The translations under genes were made by a program, and so were the position numbers. Shown in pieces: positions 1-10,977 of a stretch of 64,000 bases of DNA; the first letter of the stretch is position 1; every line of letters begins with the position of its first letter. The notes below the pieces were generated by a model that was given only the letters and a program-made list of their open reading frames with translations, was not told the origin of the DNA and made no database searches. The stretch is from Coffea arabica (Eukaryota > Streptophyta > Magnoliopsida > Gentianales > Rubiaceae), in the NCBI RefSeq assembly GCF_036785885.1, contig NC_092323.1, forward strand, positions 8,564,501 to 8,628,500, written 5' to 3'.

Positions 1-1020
1 TATACCAAGTCATTTGCCACTCAGGCCTTGCTGATCGCTCCAGGCCAGACAACCAATGTTTTGGTCCACGCAAATCAAATTCCAGGAAGATATTTCATGG
101 CTGCCAGACCTTTCATGGATGTTCAACTTCCCGTAGACAACAACACCGCAACAGGCATCCTTCAATACAAAGGCATCCCTAATACAGTTCTTCCAACGCT
201 TCCTCATTTACCCAAGTCTAACGATTCAGCATTTGCCTTCAGATATAACAAGAGGCTCAGAAGCCTGAATTCACCACAATTTCCCACAAATGTTCCTCTA
301 CAAGTTGACAGGAACCTGTTTTACACAATTGGTCTAGCAAGGAATTCTTGTCCCGCCTGTTTAAATGGAACCCGATTAATGGCTTCTTTGAACAACATCT
401 CTTTCACTATGCCCGAAACTGCGCTTCTTCAGGCGCATTATTTCAATGTTAAGGGGGTTTTTAAAACTGATTTCCCCGATCAGCCTCCTAAGCCATTTAA
501 TTATACCGGTGCACCCCTCACAGCCAATCTTAAGACCACTATAGGCACAAGGCTCAGTAAAATTGCATTTAACTCAACTGTTGAATTGGTATTACAGGAT
601 ACTAATCTTCTCTCCGTTGAATCACACCCTTTTCATCTTCATGGTTACAATTTCTTTGTTGTTGGAACTGGGATTGGAAATTTTGATCCTGGCAAAGATG
701 CACCAAAATATAACTTGATCGATCCGCCAGAGAGAAACACAGTTGGTGTTCCTACTGGCGGTTGGACTGCCATTCGATTTAGAGCTGATAATCCAGGTGC
801 ATTCTTGGGGTAGTAAACAATCTTTAAACGTTAATTTGATGATTTTACGCTCACATATATTGATTTTTTGGTCTAAATTGTACGTATAGGAGTGTGGTTC
901 TTGCACTGTCATTTGGAGATTCATACTGGATGGGGACTGAAAACAGCATTTGTTGTGGAAGATGGTCCAGGGGCAGATCAGGGTATTCTACCTCCACCGA
1001 AGGATCTCCCAAAATGCTAG
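1..1020 (+). CDS. Laccase, 3' part (multicopper oxidase; 5' end outside window)
   Basis: Secreted blue-copper oxidase that oxidises phenols such as monolignols in the cell wall. The window enters the gene in frame 1; visible exons are 1-796 and 890-1020 (308 residues), joined by a GT-AG intron that rebuilds the conserved D-N-P-G-V-W junction. The C-terminal cupredoxin domain carries the copper motif HPFHLHG (625-645) and, across the intron, HCHLEIH (904-924) with the Cys-His ligands of the type 1/3 coppers. The end sequence, PPPKDLPKC then TAG, is typical of plant laccases. Several N-x-S/T sequons fit a secreted glycoprotein. The signal peptide and first copper motifs lie upstream of base 1. 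The reading frame is intact in what can be seen. Which laccase subgroup it belongs to cannot be told. Confidence 0.95.
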
Positions 1021-1945
1021 TTGCTGGATTATTTGATTCAGCCAATCTCAGTGTTTGTACAGGAAAACATTTCTTGTGAAATTGCAATTAATTTGTTTAT
1101 GCCTCTCAAAAAAAAAAAGATAAGATGGTCGGAGGCTATTTGAGTGTCATACTTCAGACGCAATCCTAAAGGTGCCAACAAAGTGTAAAAAGTCAGAATT
1201 TTCCTTGGGATATTTGTTGGAACTGCAAAGTGTAATAAAGTCCAGATGCATTAATGTCAATGGACTTCCATTTTTTATTTTTTTTTAGTTTTTTCATGGC
1301 TGGGTATGCTTCCAAGATTTATCAACTAAAAGAGTTGGCCGATCATGTGAAAATACTACTCCTACTACTACTAGTAGATGATTATTGAAGGGACAAAAGG
1401 GTGGTCTTACATCATTATGAAATAATTGAAATTCTCTTACAATTAAAAAAAGAAAAGAAAAGAAGATATATTGTTAAATCAGAAACATTAGAGTGGGAAA
1501 CAACTAATCAATGACAAATAATCCTGAAGGACATGAATTATAATAATGGACCCAAAGAACAAACTCAAGGCCCTGAAGATTGGTTTTTTCGACTGTTAAG
1601 GGGTAAAGCCCAAAGACTTTCTGAGCCCAAACCAGAAACAGTCCTTCTAACTAAAAAGTCATAAATTAGACTCCGAAAAGGATTAAACTCCGAAAAGGAA
1701 AAAAGAAAAGAAGAGCAAAGTTAGAAGAATTTCGATGAATATATATATATATGTAAAAAAATACTATACTACACAATGCAGGGAATATCCGAATTTCGCA
1801 CGGGGAACATTTTTTAACGTTCACCAGCCATCTTTGAGCATTCCTCAGCTTGAAGAAACTGTGTAACGCACGCAGATATACGTCCTTAAAAGAAGCTGAT
1901 TAAGTATACGACTTAGTATATAAGTAAAATATTTTCCAGAAAAAG
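1021..1945. other. Intergenic: laccase 3' flank and epimerase upstream region
   Basis: No credible open reading frame. Contains the laccase 3' untranslated region with an A-run near 1110, AT-rich tracts and an (AT)n stretch near 1740-1752. The promoter and 5' UTR of the epimerase gene must lie in the last few hundred bases; no single TATA box stands out. Confidence 0.6.
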
Positions 1946-4900
1946 ATGGTGACTGCATCGTCCCTGTTGAACACGTGGTCGGTCGTCAATCCATCCTTAA
2001 CATCCCCAAACAAACCTCGGCGAGTCAAAAGGTGATTAGTGTTGGTTTTATTAGCTTTCTGGGCCCTGCTTTTTTTTTTTTTTTTTAATTAACAGTGTTT
2101 GACATTGTTTGAGCTTGCTAATCTGTTACACCAGATACGCAGGGATGGCATTTGCAAGCGTTGGTAGCTCAGAAAATCCTTGTTTGGGTATCAAAGTTAC
2201 ACAAGGCCAGGGAAATCTGCCCAAGGTCATTTTGACTTCTTCCCATGGCAGGTACTTCACTAAATCTTGTTCAATTCTTAGTAATTAGCCCCTAGATGTT
2301 GATCCTTGCTATTATATTATGTCATTGGAGCATATCCCCTGTTCGTTTCAGTATGTCTGGGTTATGTGTGTTTTGAGTTTTATGGTTAAATTGCTGGAAA
2401 GCTCGTATCTAGATCGTTTTCTGGTGCTTCAAGGTTGTGGATTGGGATTTATGAACAATTCATGGATTTAGAAAAGAAAAAAATAATTCTCCCTAAGAGT
2501 TTGTGTTGTGTTTTACTAGGTATACTCTTCTGGTGTTAAATCAAGTTTTACTTGATTAGTGTACAGTAGCTAAACCTAGCTTTGACGGACTCGTTAACTT
2601 CATTGCAAAATCATGTAAAAAATATTATGCACTTTCTTTCCAATACACTGGCTTTGAGGATGCACAATACTAGCTTTTCTGTGTCTATCATAGGATGATG
2701 TGCGAGCTGCTTTGAAGCATGACATCAGTTCACATGATAGATTTGATAAGTATGTGAGTTAACTTTTCCATCACGATGTTTTAGGTGAACCAGAGTTTCT
2801 GAGTTGGCATAGCCAAAGGAGCAGCATCCATAAGTCGTATACACTTGCAAGAACTTGGCCAATACTCCTTTGTGAAGAATGTTTTGATTAAGGGGAAATG
2901 TGAATCTTGCTATTACTTTTCTGTTATTAAATCTGAGGTGTTGATAAAGTAGACTGAGAACCAGGCTGCTAGGGAGCTATACATTTGATATCCTCATTCT
3001 TAGCTGCTAGGTGCTGATAGAGTAGACTCACAACCAGGCTTCAACGAAGTTATATCTGTGATCCCCTCATGCCAGTAGTTAGTGGGATGTCAAAAATTCT
3101 GTAGTTTCCATTGGGTACTTTTTGATCTTTGATACAACATGCCTTATGTCAAGCATGAAATATTACTTGAACCTAATCGCACCACCATCTTTTTGCTGAA
3201 GCTTAAATGCTAGGACACCTTTTTTGCTGCCATTTAGTGGATGATCTAACTTCACTGGTCCTGAAAGACTCTACCAATGACTGTACTTTGGCAAAAAAGT
3301 CTCATATCAGTAACTAAATGCTGTTAATATTATGATTTGGAACTGGCTCATACAATTGTGCATTGGTGCATACTCGTATTATTCTCCGCTTTAGAATGCA
3401 TAAGTGGTAATTAACTCATACTGTTTTTGCAGTGAGGCAGAGTTATACTTATTTGGAGGTTGTGTCACTTCTTGGAAAGTAGCCAATAAAGATTTCCTTT
3501 TTGTTCGGCCAGATGCTGTGTTCAATGGACAGAAGCCAATCAGGTTACTCTTTAACATTACATTGCTGTATTGTTATCCAGTTCATGAGAGTTTCACTGT
3601 CATCTCCTCAAATAGTAATAGGCTTTTCTGTAGCTACCCCTCCTTTCTTCAGGCCTGTAGCTATCCTTAGTAGTTTAATTTTGTATTCAGAGATATAGGT
3701 TATTTGGTGGCTATCAGAGACAAGAATGTCTGATCTAATAATACCAATATGAATCAGGAATTCATATATTCTATATGAGCAGCAAAACTTTAAGATGCAA
3801 TTCTTGAAAGAAAATTCTGCCATTAACTGACTCTTATGCCTTGGGCACAGCGGAGGAATTCCTCATTGTTTTCCACAGTTTGGACCCGGCCTAATGCAGC
3901 AGGTACATGTTGTTTACTCTTTGAATATGGTTCACCGGCTAAATCCCGATTAACTGAACTTATGTTGGACTTATCAAATTCTTAAAGCTGAGATGCTGGT
4001 TAATCATAGTTCTTAATAACTGTGAGCTCCAATAGTTGCTTAATCAGTTTAGTGTTGGTTTTCCAGTTGTTAATCTAATTTTCTTACCTTAAGGATCCTT
4101 ATACTCTTCACAGCATGGATTCGCAAGGAATATGAACTGGTCTATTGTTAATTCCGAAAATGTGGAAGGAAATCCTATTATCACTTTGGAGCTTAAGGAT
4201 GGTCCATATAGTCGTTCTATGTGGGACCATACTTTCCAAGTTCTGTACAAGGTTGGTTGTTTAGCTATCTTACATTCTACTAAACCCCCAACAAGGAAAT
4301 TTTAACTCGAGAAAACAGTAGAGGACAGAATGTGTCAAATGCAGAGCTACTTGTGGCTTGTTGCGATCTTTGCGTAATATCTTTATTCAAGCTTTCTCAT
4401 TTATCTTCAGGTGACTCTGGATAAAAGGACCCTGTCGACAGAATTAAAAGTTACAAATGCTGACCAGAAGCCATTTTCATTTACAACTACCCTGCATACA
4501 TATTTCAGTGTAAGTCTTGCCTTACATTTTTCACAAAACATCGATCACAAAGTTTGCTTTGCTTTTGGCTTGGATTCAAACTTTTGAGCTTACTGGAGAT
4601 GTCAAACTTAAATCAGATATTTGTGCTTGAGAAATTGCAGATGAGCAATCAGTCAAGAGGTACTGTTGAATTCCCTCTTCTCAGAGAGCATGTGGTTAAC
4701 CATGTTTGCTGTAAAAAAAAAACTGACGGTCAATGGGTGTGGAAGGTTCTAGGGGATAATTTTTGTTCAGGAGATACTAATGCTTATTTGAACCCAGTGT
4801 GTATTACTGGCAAGTGGGTGTTCATTATTTCTGACATCATTTGTCATAGTGCATTACTTGCATTACTTAATGTTGAAGATATGTGATCTGATATTATGGA

Positions 4901-7900
4901 AAGATTTGATAATATAAATATTAGGAAAGATTTGATTATAGTATCATATATTAATTAGGTATCATATGATTATAGTATCATATATTAATTAGGTAATAGT
5001 ATGATTATAGTATCATATGATTATAGTATCCACTTGTGTATATATATATTTGTATATTGTGTAGTCCAAAGTGAAATAGAAGAAAAGTATTTTTTCTCTC
5101 CATTTTTCTTAGTTTACATGGTATCAGAGCCCGTCTAGGGTTCTGGGAAAAATACCACCTTTGCTTCTTGTCAATTCCAGCCTTAATTGCTGGTTCCTTT
5201 CTTATTCTCTCCAGCCTTCATTGCTGTTCCTGTTACTATACATTTTTTTTCCCCCCCTCCTATTCAATCATGGCGAATGCTACATCCTCAACGCGGCAAT
5301 TGTCTTCAACTATGGAAGAAGAACAAAGTACACGGAACACAACAGAGCTTCAAAACATCCAGGCAGCATATAGACTAAATGGAAAAAATTATTTGAAGTG
5401 GTCTCAATTGGTTCGAACATTCCTGAAAGGAAAAGGAAAGTTGAGTCATCTATTGGAAATAGCACCGGATAGTGAAACGGCGGGGTTTGAAGCATGGGAA
5501 CAAGAGGATTCAATGATCATGTCTTGGTTATGGAATTCCATGATTCCTGAAATCAGCGATACATGTATGTTTCTTCCTACAGCAAAGGCAATTTGGGATG
5601 CCCTTCATCAGACATATTCCAAGGTTAATGATGCAGCTCTTATCTATGACATCAAGACAAAGACAACTGGAGCAAAACAAGGGACAAAAACAGTGACGGA
5701 GTATGCCAATTTTCTGCAAAACCAGTGGCAGGAACTGGATTATTACAGGGCACTTGATTTGAACTGTAGCAAATGTGCAGTGTTTATCAAGAAGTTCATA
5801 GAAAGGGATCGAGTTTATGATTTTTTGGCTGGCCTAAACTCTGAATTCGATCTTGTACGAATTCAAATTCTGGGCAGGCCAGAGTTTCCTTCTTTAACAG
5901 AAGCAATATCCCAAGTACGTGGAGAAGAAAGTCACAGGGGTATTATGTTAGAGCTACCTTCAATAGAAAATTCAGCCCTTTTAAGTTCCAAATCTCCGCG
6001 GTTGGTACTGAACAAGGTTGCTGCGGACAAGACCAATCAAACAAGTGGGCAAAAGAATCGCGAGGAGTTGTGGTGCACATACTGCAAGAAACCACGACAC
6101 ACCATAGATCAATGCTGGAAACTACATGGGAAACCACCCACTCGTGAATGGGGACAAAAAGGTGGCCAGCAAAGGCAGGCTCATATGTCGGTTCAAGATC
6201 CAACTCAAGTGATTGGAGGGTTTAGTATGGAGGAAATTGAGAAGCTTAAAAGTATGTTAGAGACAGTTGACAAACCAGCAACTAACAATTCTCAATCAAG
6301 GAATCCGGGTATGTGTTCATTGACACTTTCAGGTAAGGCTCTAGTCTCTTTTGCATTTAGTGTTTTAGGCAATGAGCTTAGGAATGTCTGGATTCTTGAC
6401 TCTGGTGCTACGGACCATATGACTCATATTTCAAATAAATTCAAAACCTATAATCCCTGTCCTAGCAATAGAAAGATTGTTGTTGCAGATGGTACTACAA
6501 CCACTGTGGCAGGTATCGGAGATGTCCAAGTTACTCCAAATTTGATTCTTAAAAATGTTCTTCATGTTCCTCGATTATCTACAAATTTGGTTTCTGTAAA
6601 AAAACTTGCCAAGGATCTAGCTGGCTCTGTTATATTTGATGAATCCTGTTGTAACTTTCAGGACCGGGGCTCGGGGAAGAGGATTGGACTAGCTAAGGAG
6701 CATGATGGACTCTATTACTTGGATACATCAAGTCAACCAGAATTTAGTAAATCTGCCCTGTCCACATTGTCTTCACCCTCCAATAAAGATGTCATCTGGT
6801 TACATCATAGACGTCTAGGTCATGTGTCTTTTTCTGCATTAAAAATAATGTTTCCTTCCTTGTTCAAGGGATTTGATGTTCAGTCTTTTCATTGTGATAT
6901 TTGCGAGTATGCTAAACACACTCGTGTCCCATTTCCTATCAGTAATAAACGATCGTCTTCTCCTTTCTTTTTAATCCATAGTGATATTTGGGGCCATCAA
7001 CTATTCCAAACATCTCAGGGTCTAAGTGGTTTGTCACATTTATCGATGACTGCACAAGAGTCTCTTGGATCTATTTACTCAAAAATAAGTCTGATTTGAG
7101 TTATATTTTCCCTGTTTTTCATGCAATGATTCAAAATCAATTTGGCACCAAGATAAAACACTTTCGTTCAGATAATGCTCGTGATTATTTCAATCAAACC
7201 TTGAGTCAGTTTTTCCAAAAAGAAGGAATCATACATGAATCATCCTGTATTGCCACTCCACAACAAAATGGAGTGGCAGAACGGAAAAACCGACATCTTC
7301 TTGAGTGCACTAGAGCCTTACTGTTTGAACAAAGTGTGCCAAAAGCATATTGGGGAGAAGCTGTACTCACATCAGCTTATGTCATAAATAGAATTCCTTC
7401 CAAGGTCTTGGGGTTTCAAAGTCCACTAGAGAACCTATCCAAATTTTACCCCGATATTCGATCTTCCTTTAATCTCACTCCTCGAGTTTTTGGATGTACT
7501 TCCTTTGTTCATGTCCATAGTCATAACCGTGGGAAGTTAGATCCTCGTACTCTTAAGTGTGTCTTCGTGGGGTACTCATCTACTCAAAAGGGTTACAAAT
7601 GTTATCATCCACCTACTAGAAAACTCTATGTCTCGGCAGATGTTACATTTGTTGAAAATAAGCCCTATTTCATCACTCCTTATCTTCAGGGGGAGTTAGA
7701 TACACTTGAAGATAAGGAGTTAAAATTTCCCTCCTTAGAGTTGACCACATCTGAGTCATCCAAATCTGAATTCCAAGAGTCAATTCTTCAATCTGATGTG
7801 GTAGAAGAAAAAAAGGAAGACCGTAAAATCTATGACTGGTTCCGGTTTGACCAAGTGTATACAAGGAAAGGAGATCCCATCGTGGTTACAAGGCAAGAAC

Positions 7901-10900
7901 AATCCTCTAAACCAAGCTCCGGGAATGAGGTAACAATGAGTGAATCAAATCTGAATTCTACACCACCGACCGACCATTCTTCCAGCTCTAAATCACCTTG
8001 TCCTGAGCCTCTTAGCCTTGACCAGGACCTACATCTACCTATTGCTGTAAGGAAAAAACCCCGAGAATGCACCAAAAGACCCCTATATCCATTGTCTCAC
8101 TTTGTGTCTTTTGAGAAGTTTTCCCCGAGCCATCAAAGCTTCCTTTCCACCTTAAATACAGTCTCTATTCCTAGCTCATTGTCTGAAGCATTATCAAAGA
8201 AAGAATGGAGACTTGCTATGGAAGTAGAAATGGATGCATTAGAGAAGAATGGGACCTGGGAATTAGTTGATTTACCAAAGAACAAGAAAGTAGTGGACTG
8301 TAAATGGGTGTATGCAGTAAAGTTTAAAGCAGATGGGTCCCTAGAACGCTACAAGGTAAGGTTAGTCGCGAAAGGATACACACAGACATATGGAGTAGAT
8401 TATCGGGAAACATTTGCTCCAGTAGCAAAGATGAATACAGTGAGAATTCTGCTATCCTTGGCTGTTAATTTTGATTGGGAATTACAGCAATACGATGTGA
8501 AGAATGCTTTTCTTCATGGAGAGTTAGAAGAGGAGATTTATATGAGCATTCCACCGGGATTCAGTGGGGTTGACAAGAACAAGGTTTGTCGGTTAAAAAA
8601 GGCATTATATGGGCTGAAACAATCCCCACGTGCTTGGTTTGGACGATTTGCCAAGGTAATGATAGCTAATGGTTATAAGCAAAGTCAAGGAGATCATACC
8701 CTGTTCATCAAGCATTCAGCCTTGGGGGGAGTTACTGTTTTGATTGTATACGTAGATGACATCATAGTGACAGGAAACGATGAAGTAGAGAAGAAAACTT
8801 TGAAGTGGTGCCTAGCCAAGGAATTTGAAATAAAGGATTTAGGAAAATTGAAGTATTTTCTGGGAATTGAAGTGGCTCGATCAAGGCAGGGAATTTTTAT
8901 TTCTCAACAGAAGTATGTTATGGACCTGCTCAAGGAAACAGGCATGACAGCAAGCAAACCAGTTGGAACTCCCATTGAGCAGAATCACAAATTAAGTGAG
9001 GCTCATGGAGATACAGCTGTGGACAAAGAGATGTACCAAAGACTTGTTGGGAAACTCATTTATCTCGCACATACTAGGCCAGATATAGCTTACTCAGTCA
9101 GTGTTATTAGTCAGTTTATGCATGATCCTAGAGCAGTTCATCTACAAGCAGTTTATCGAGTGCTTCATTACTTAAAGGCACATCCAGGGAAGGGAATTTT
9201 ATTCAAAAAGGGTCCTGAAATTGATCTGGCAGTTTACACAGATGCAGACTTTGCAGGGTCTCCAGTTGACAGGCGATCAACTTCAGGATATTGTACATTT
9301 CTTGGAGGAAACTTAATATCCTGGAGATGCAAGAAACAAAGTGTGGTAGCAAGGTCAAGTGCTGAAGCAGAGTTCAGGGCTATGGCAGCAGGGGTATGTG
9401 AATTATTGTGGGTTAAAATTATCCTAGAAGACTTGAGGATTCAATGGAGCAAACCGATGAAGCTATATTGTGATAACAAATCTGCTATAAGTATAGCTCA
9501 CAACCCAGTGCAACATGATCGGACGAAACACATAGAGATAGACAGGCACTTTATTAAAGAGAAGCTAGAAAGTGGACTGATTTGTACTCCATATGTTCCG
9601 ACAGGACTTCAACTTGCAGATGTGATGACAAAGGGACTGTGTAGCAACATGTTTCATGAAAGTGTTGTCAAGCTGGGAATGGAAGATTTATATTCACCAG
9701 TTTGAGGGGGAGTGTTGAAGATATGTGATCTGATATTATGGAAAGATTTGATAATATAAATATTAGGAAAGATTTGATTATAGTATCATATATTAATTAG
9801 GTATCATATGATTATAGTATCATATATTAATTAGGTAATAGTATGATTATAGTATCATATGATTATAGTATCCACTTGTGTATATATATATTTGTATATT
9901 GTGTAGTCCAAAGTGAAATAGAAGAAAAGTATTTTTTCTCTCCATTTTTCTTAGTTTACACTTAAAATAACACTTTTTTCTGCTTCCATCCAGGGTGACA
10001 TTCTTTTGTATATCCTGAAAATGACCTGGTAATATGAGTTTGTATTCTGTAGGCTTCTGTAACTGGAGCATCAGTTAGAGGTTTAAAAGGTTGTAAAACA
10101 CTTAACAAAGATCCTGATCCGAAGAACCCAATTGAGGGTCAGGAGGAAAGGTGGCTATATCTCATATCTTGACTTTAAAAGCTTTATCAGTTATTTTCTG
10201 AAATGTGTTCTTCAAAATAATTTCAGTCTTAGATAAGCCATATGCAGTTAGACTATTCAGCCTTTAGTTCTTGTTACTTGGGATAACTTTGAACGTGAAT
10301 TTGACTATCCAAATATACCAATTCCAGTAATCTTTGTTTCCTTTACTCAGGGATGTAGTCACATTTCCTGGATTTGTAGATTGCATATATCTTAATGCTC
10401 CTAGTAAATTGCACCTGGATAATGGTCTTGGTGATACAATACTCATCGAGAATACTAAGTGAGTGATGAAATCTCTCTATGATGCTACATCTTGGTCTGT
10501 GCTCAAATTACACCCTACCTCACCCAATTTTTCCTTTTTCCACGAATAATGTTGTGCTACACTTACTTTTGCTGTAATTCCTTCTGTATGCAGTTGGTCA
10601 GACACTGTACTGTGGAATCCACATCTGACAATGGAAGCATCTTACAAAGACTTTGTTTGCGTTGAAAATGCCAAGGTATTAAAATTGGTTACTGCTTTGT
10701 TTTTAACCTTTAGAGGCTGATGGGTAATTTTTCCATCACTAATCAATATCCAATCAGTTCATCCCACTGCATGATAATGGCACAGTGTCCTGCTTCATTC
10801 CTTATAACCAATTTCTCGTATCTGTGACAGTTCGAAATGGCTGCTGGGAAAGTCTTTCGATGTTACCTTGCTGATTGCTATTTTATGTTGTCATTTTTGC

Positions 10901-10977
10901 TGTTTCCTCAGATTGGACAAGTTCAGCTAGAGCCTGAACAATCTTGGACTGCAATACAACTTCTCAGTGTTGCTTGA
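1946..10977 (+). CDS. Glucose-6-phosphate 1-epimerase (aldose 1-epimerase family), interrupted in intron 6 by a copia element
   Basis: Interconverts alpha- and beta-glucose 6-phosphate (EC 5.1.3.15 family). Ten exons: 1946-2031, 2135-2251, 3433-3543, 3851-3902, 4114-4251, 4411-4509, 10053-10150, 10351-10458, 10594-10675, 10912-10977; total 957 nt, 318 residues, the usual length. Family signatures are G-G-I-P-H-C-F-P-Q-F-G, H123 in HGFARN, H161 in WDHTF and E294 in CVENAK, which are the likely catalytic His/His/Glu. The first about 35 residues are Ser/Arg-rich and could be an organelle transit peptide; a second in-frame Met in exon 2 (MAFASVG) would give a short cytosolic form. Intron 6 is 5,543 nt, of which 5,095 is retrotransposon plus duplicated target; without it the intron would be about 450 nt. 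Exon frames on both sides match, so the gene should still be functional if the intron is spliced. Confidence 0.92.
4871..5118 (+). repeat. Copia 5' LTR
   Basis: Begins TGTTGAAG and ends TTTACA. Very AT-rich, with internally repeated GATTATAGTATCATAT units and a TATATATATATT stretch near 5038-5050 that may serve as the promoter TATA. Confidence 0.95.
5119..5130 (+). other. Copia primer-binding site
   Basis: TGGTATCAGAGC immediately follows the 5' LTR. It is the complement of the 3' end of plant initiator tRNA-Met, the standard copia primer. Confidence 0.93.
5270..7099 (+). CDS. Copia Gag, protease and N-terminal integrase (first part of the polyprotein)
   Basis: Open frame from the ATG at 5270 (MANATSS); the frame is open further upstream but that part looks like leader. 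Gag resembles the UBN2-type plant copia gag (YRLNGKNYLKWSQ near the start). A CCHC zinc knuckle lies at 6074-6115 (C-x2-C-x4-H-x4-C). The aspartic protease has DSGA at 6398-6409. The GAG-pre-integrase zinc region with paired His and Cys follows (about 6800-6920). Homology to integrase stops near 6990, after which this frame reads unrelated residues to a stop at 7099. The cause is a missing base in the run TTTGGGGCC. Confidence 0.9.
   Translation: MANATSSTRQLSSTMEEEQSTRNTTELQNIQAAYRLNGKNYLKWSQLVRTFLKGKGKLSHLLEIAPDSETAGFEAWEQEDSMIMSWLWNSMIPEISDTCMFLPTAKAIWDALHQTYSKVNDAALIYDIKTKTTGAKQGTKTVTEYANFLQNQWQELDYYRALDLNCSKCAVFIKKFIERDRVYDFLAGLNSEFDLVRIQILGRPEFPSLTEAISQVRGEESHRGIMLELPSIENSALLSSKSPRLVLNKVAADKTNQTSGQKNREELWCTYCKKPRHTIDQCWKLHGKPPTREWGQKGGQQRQAHMSVQDPTQVIGGFSMEEIEKLKSMLETVDKPATNNSQSRNPGMCSLTLSGKALVSFAFSVLGNELRNVWILDSGATDHMTHISNKFKTYNPCPSNRKIVVADGTTTTVAGIGDVQVTPNLILKNVLHVPRLSTNLVSVKKLAKDLAGSVIFDESCCNFQDRGSGKRIGLAKEHDGLYYLDTSSQPEFSKSALSTLSSPSNKDVIWLHHRRLGHVSFSALKIMFPSLFKGFDVQSFHCDICEYAKHTRVPFPISNKRSSSPFFLIHSDIWGHQLFQTSQGLSGLSHLSMTAQESLGSIYSKISLI
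6991..9705 (+). CDS. Copia integrase core, reverse transcriptase and RNase H (second part, after the frameshift)
   Basis: Continues the polyprotein in frame 1 from just after the frameshift; it has no natural start of its own. Integrase core residues are visible (a D in FVTFIDD, FRSDNA, and a downstream E in NGVAERKNR). The reverse transcriptase opens near W-E-L-V-D-L-P and has YVDD at 8749-8760. RNase H contains YTDADFAGS, SSAEAEFRA and the ending typical of copia (ADVMTKGL). It stops at TGA 9703-9705, directly against the purine tract. No other interruption was seen, in keeping with a recent insertion. Confidence 0.92.
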   Translation, partial: GPSTIPNISGSKWFVTFIDDCTRVSWIYLLKNKSDLSYIFPVFHAMIQNQFGTKIKHFRSDNARDYFNQTLSQFFQKEGIIHESSCIATPQQNGVAERKNRHLLECTRALLFEQSVPKAYWGEAVLTSAYVINRIPSKVLGFQSPLENLSKFYPDIRSSFNLTPRVFGCTSFVHVHSHNRGKLDPRTLKCVFVGYSSTQKGYKCYHPPTRKLYVSADVTFVENKPYFITPYLQGELDTLEDKELKFPSLELTTSESSKSEFQESILQSDVVEEKKEDRKIYDWFRFDQVYTRKGDPIVVTRQEQSSKPSSGNEVTMSESNLNSTPPTDHSSSSKSPCPEPLSLDQDLHLPIAVRKKPRECTKRPLYPLSHFVSFEKFSPSHQSFLSTLNTVSIPSSLSEALSKKEWRLAMEVEMDALEKNGTWELVDLPKNKKVVDCKWVYAVKFKADGSLERYKVRLVAKGYTQTYGVDYRETFAPVAKMNTVRILLSLAVNFDWELQQYDVKNAFLHGELEEEIYMSIPPGFSGVDKNKVCRLKKALYGLKQSPRAWFGRFAKVMIANGYKQSQGDHTLFIKHSALGGVTVLIVYVDDIIVTGNDEVEKKTLKWCLAKEFEIKDLGKLKYFLGIEVARSRQGIFISQQKYVMDLLKETGMTASKPVGTPIEQNHKLSEAHGDTAVDKEMYQRLVGKLIYLAHTRPDIAYSVSVISQFMHDPRAVHLQAVYRVLHYLKAHPGKGILFKKGPEIDLAVYTDADFAGSPVDRRSTSGYCTFLGGNLISWRCKKQSVVARSSAEAEFRAMAAGVCELLWVKIILEDLRIQWSKPMKLYCDNKSAISIAHNPVQHDRTKHIEIDRHFIKEKLESGLICTPYVPTGLQLADVMTKGLCSNMFHESVVKLGMEDLYSPV
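9704..9712 (+). other. Copia polypurine tract
   Basis: GAGGGGGAG abuts the 3' LTR and overlaps the pol stop codon; it is the expected plus-strand primer site. Confidence 0.85.
9713..9960 (+). repeat. Copia 3' LTR
   Basis: Same length as the 5' LTR (248 bp), with no difference found on base-by-base reading. It is followed by the second copy of the CTTAA target duplication. Confidence 0.95.

Larger units (their letters stand above)
4871..9960 (+). mobile_element. Complete Ty1/copia LTR retrotransposon in an intron
   Basis: 5,090-bp element with TG...CA LTRs of 248 bp at each end, a primer-binding site directly after the 5' LTR, a purine tract directly before the 3' LTR, and a perfect 5-bp target duplication CTTAA (4866-4870 and 9961-9965). 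The two LTRs look identical by eye, so insertion was very recent. Gene order is gag, protease, integrase, reverse transcriptase, RNase H, which defines copia. It lies in the sense direction within intron 6 of the epimerase gene. A single-base frameshift in integrase (about 6987-6996) splits the polyprotein, so this copy as read is not autonomous. Confidence 0.96.

Noticed and set aside
4554-4886. 110-codon frame before the copia element
   Set aside because: Lies inside epimerase intron 6 and runs into the LTR; no homology.
6987-6996. Programmed ribosomal frameshift in copia pol
   Set aside because: No slippery heptamer, and plant copia elements of this type normally use one continuous frame; a mutation or sequencing error is simpler.
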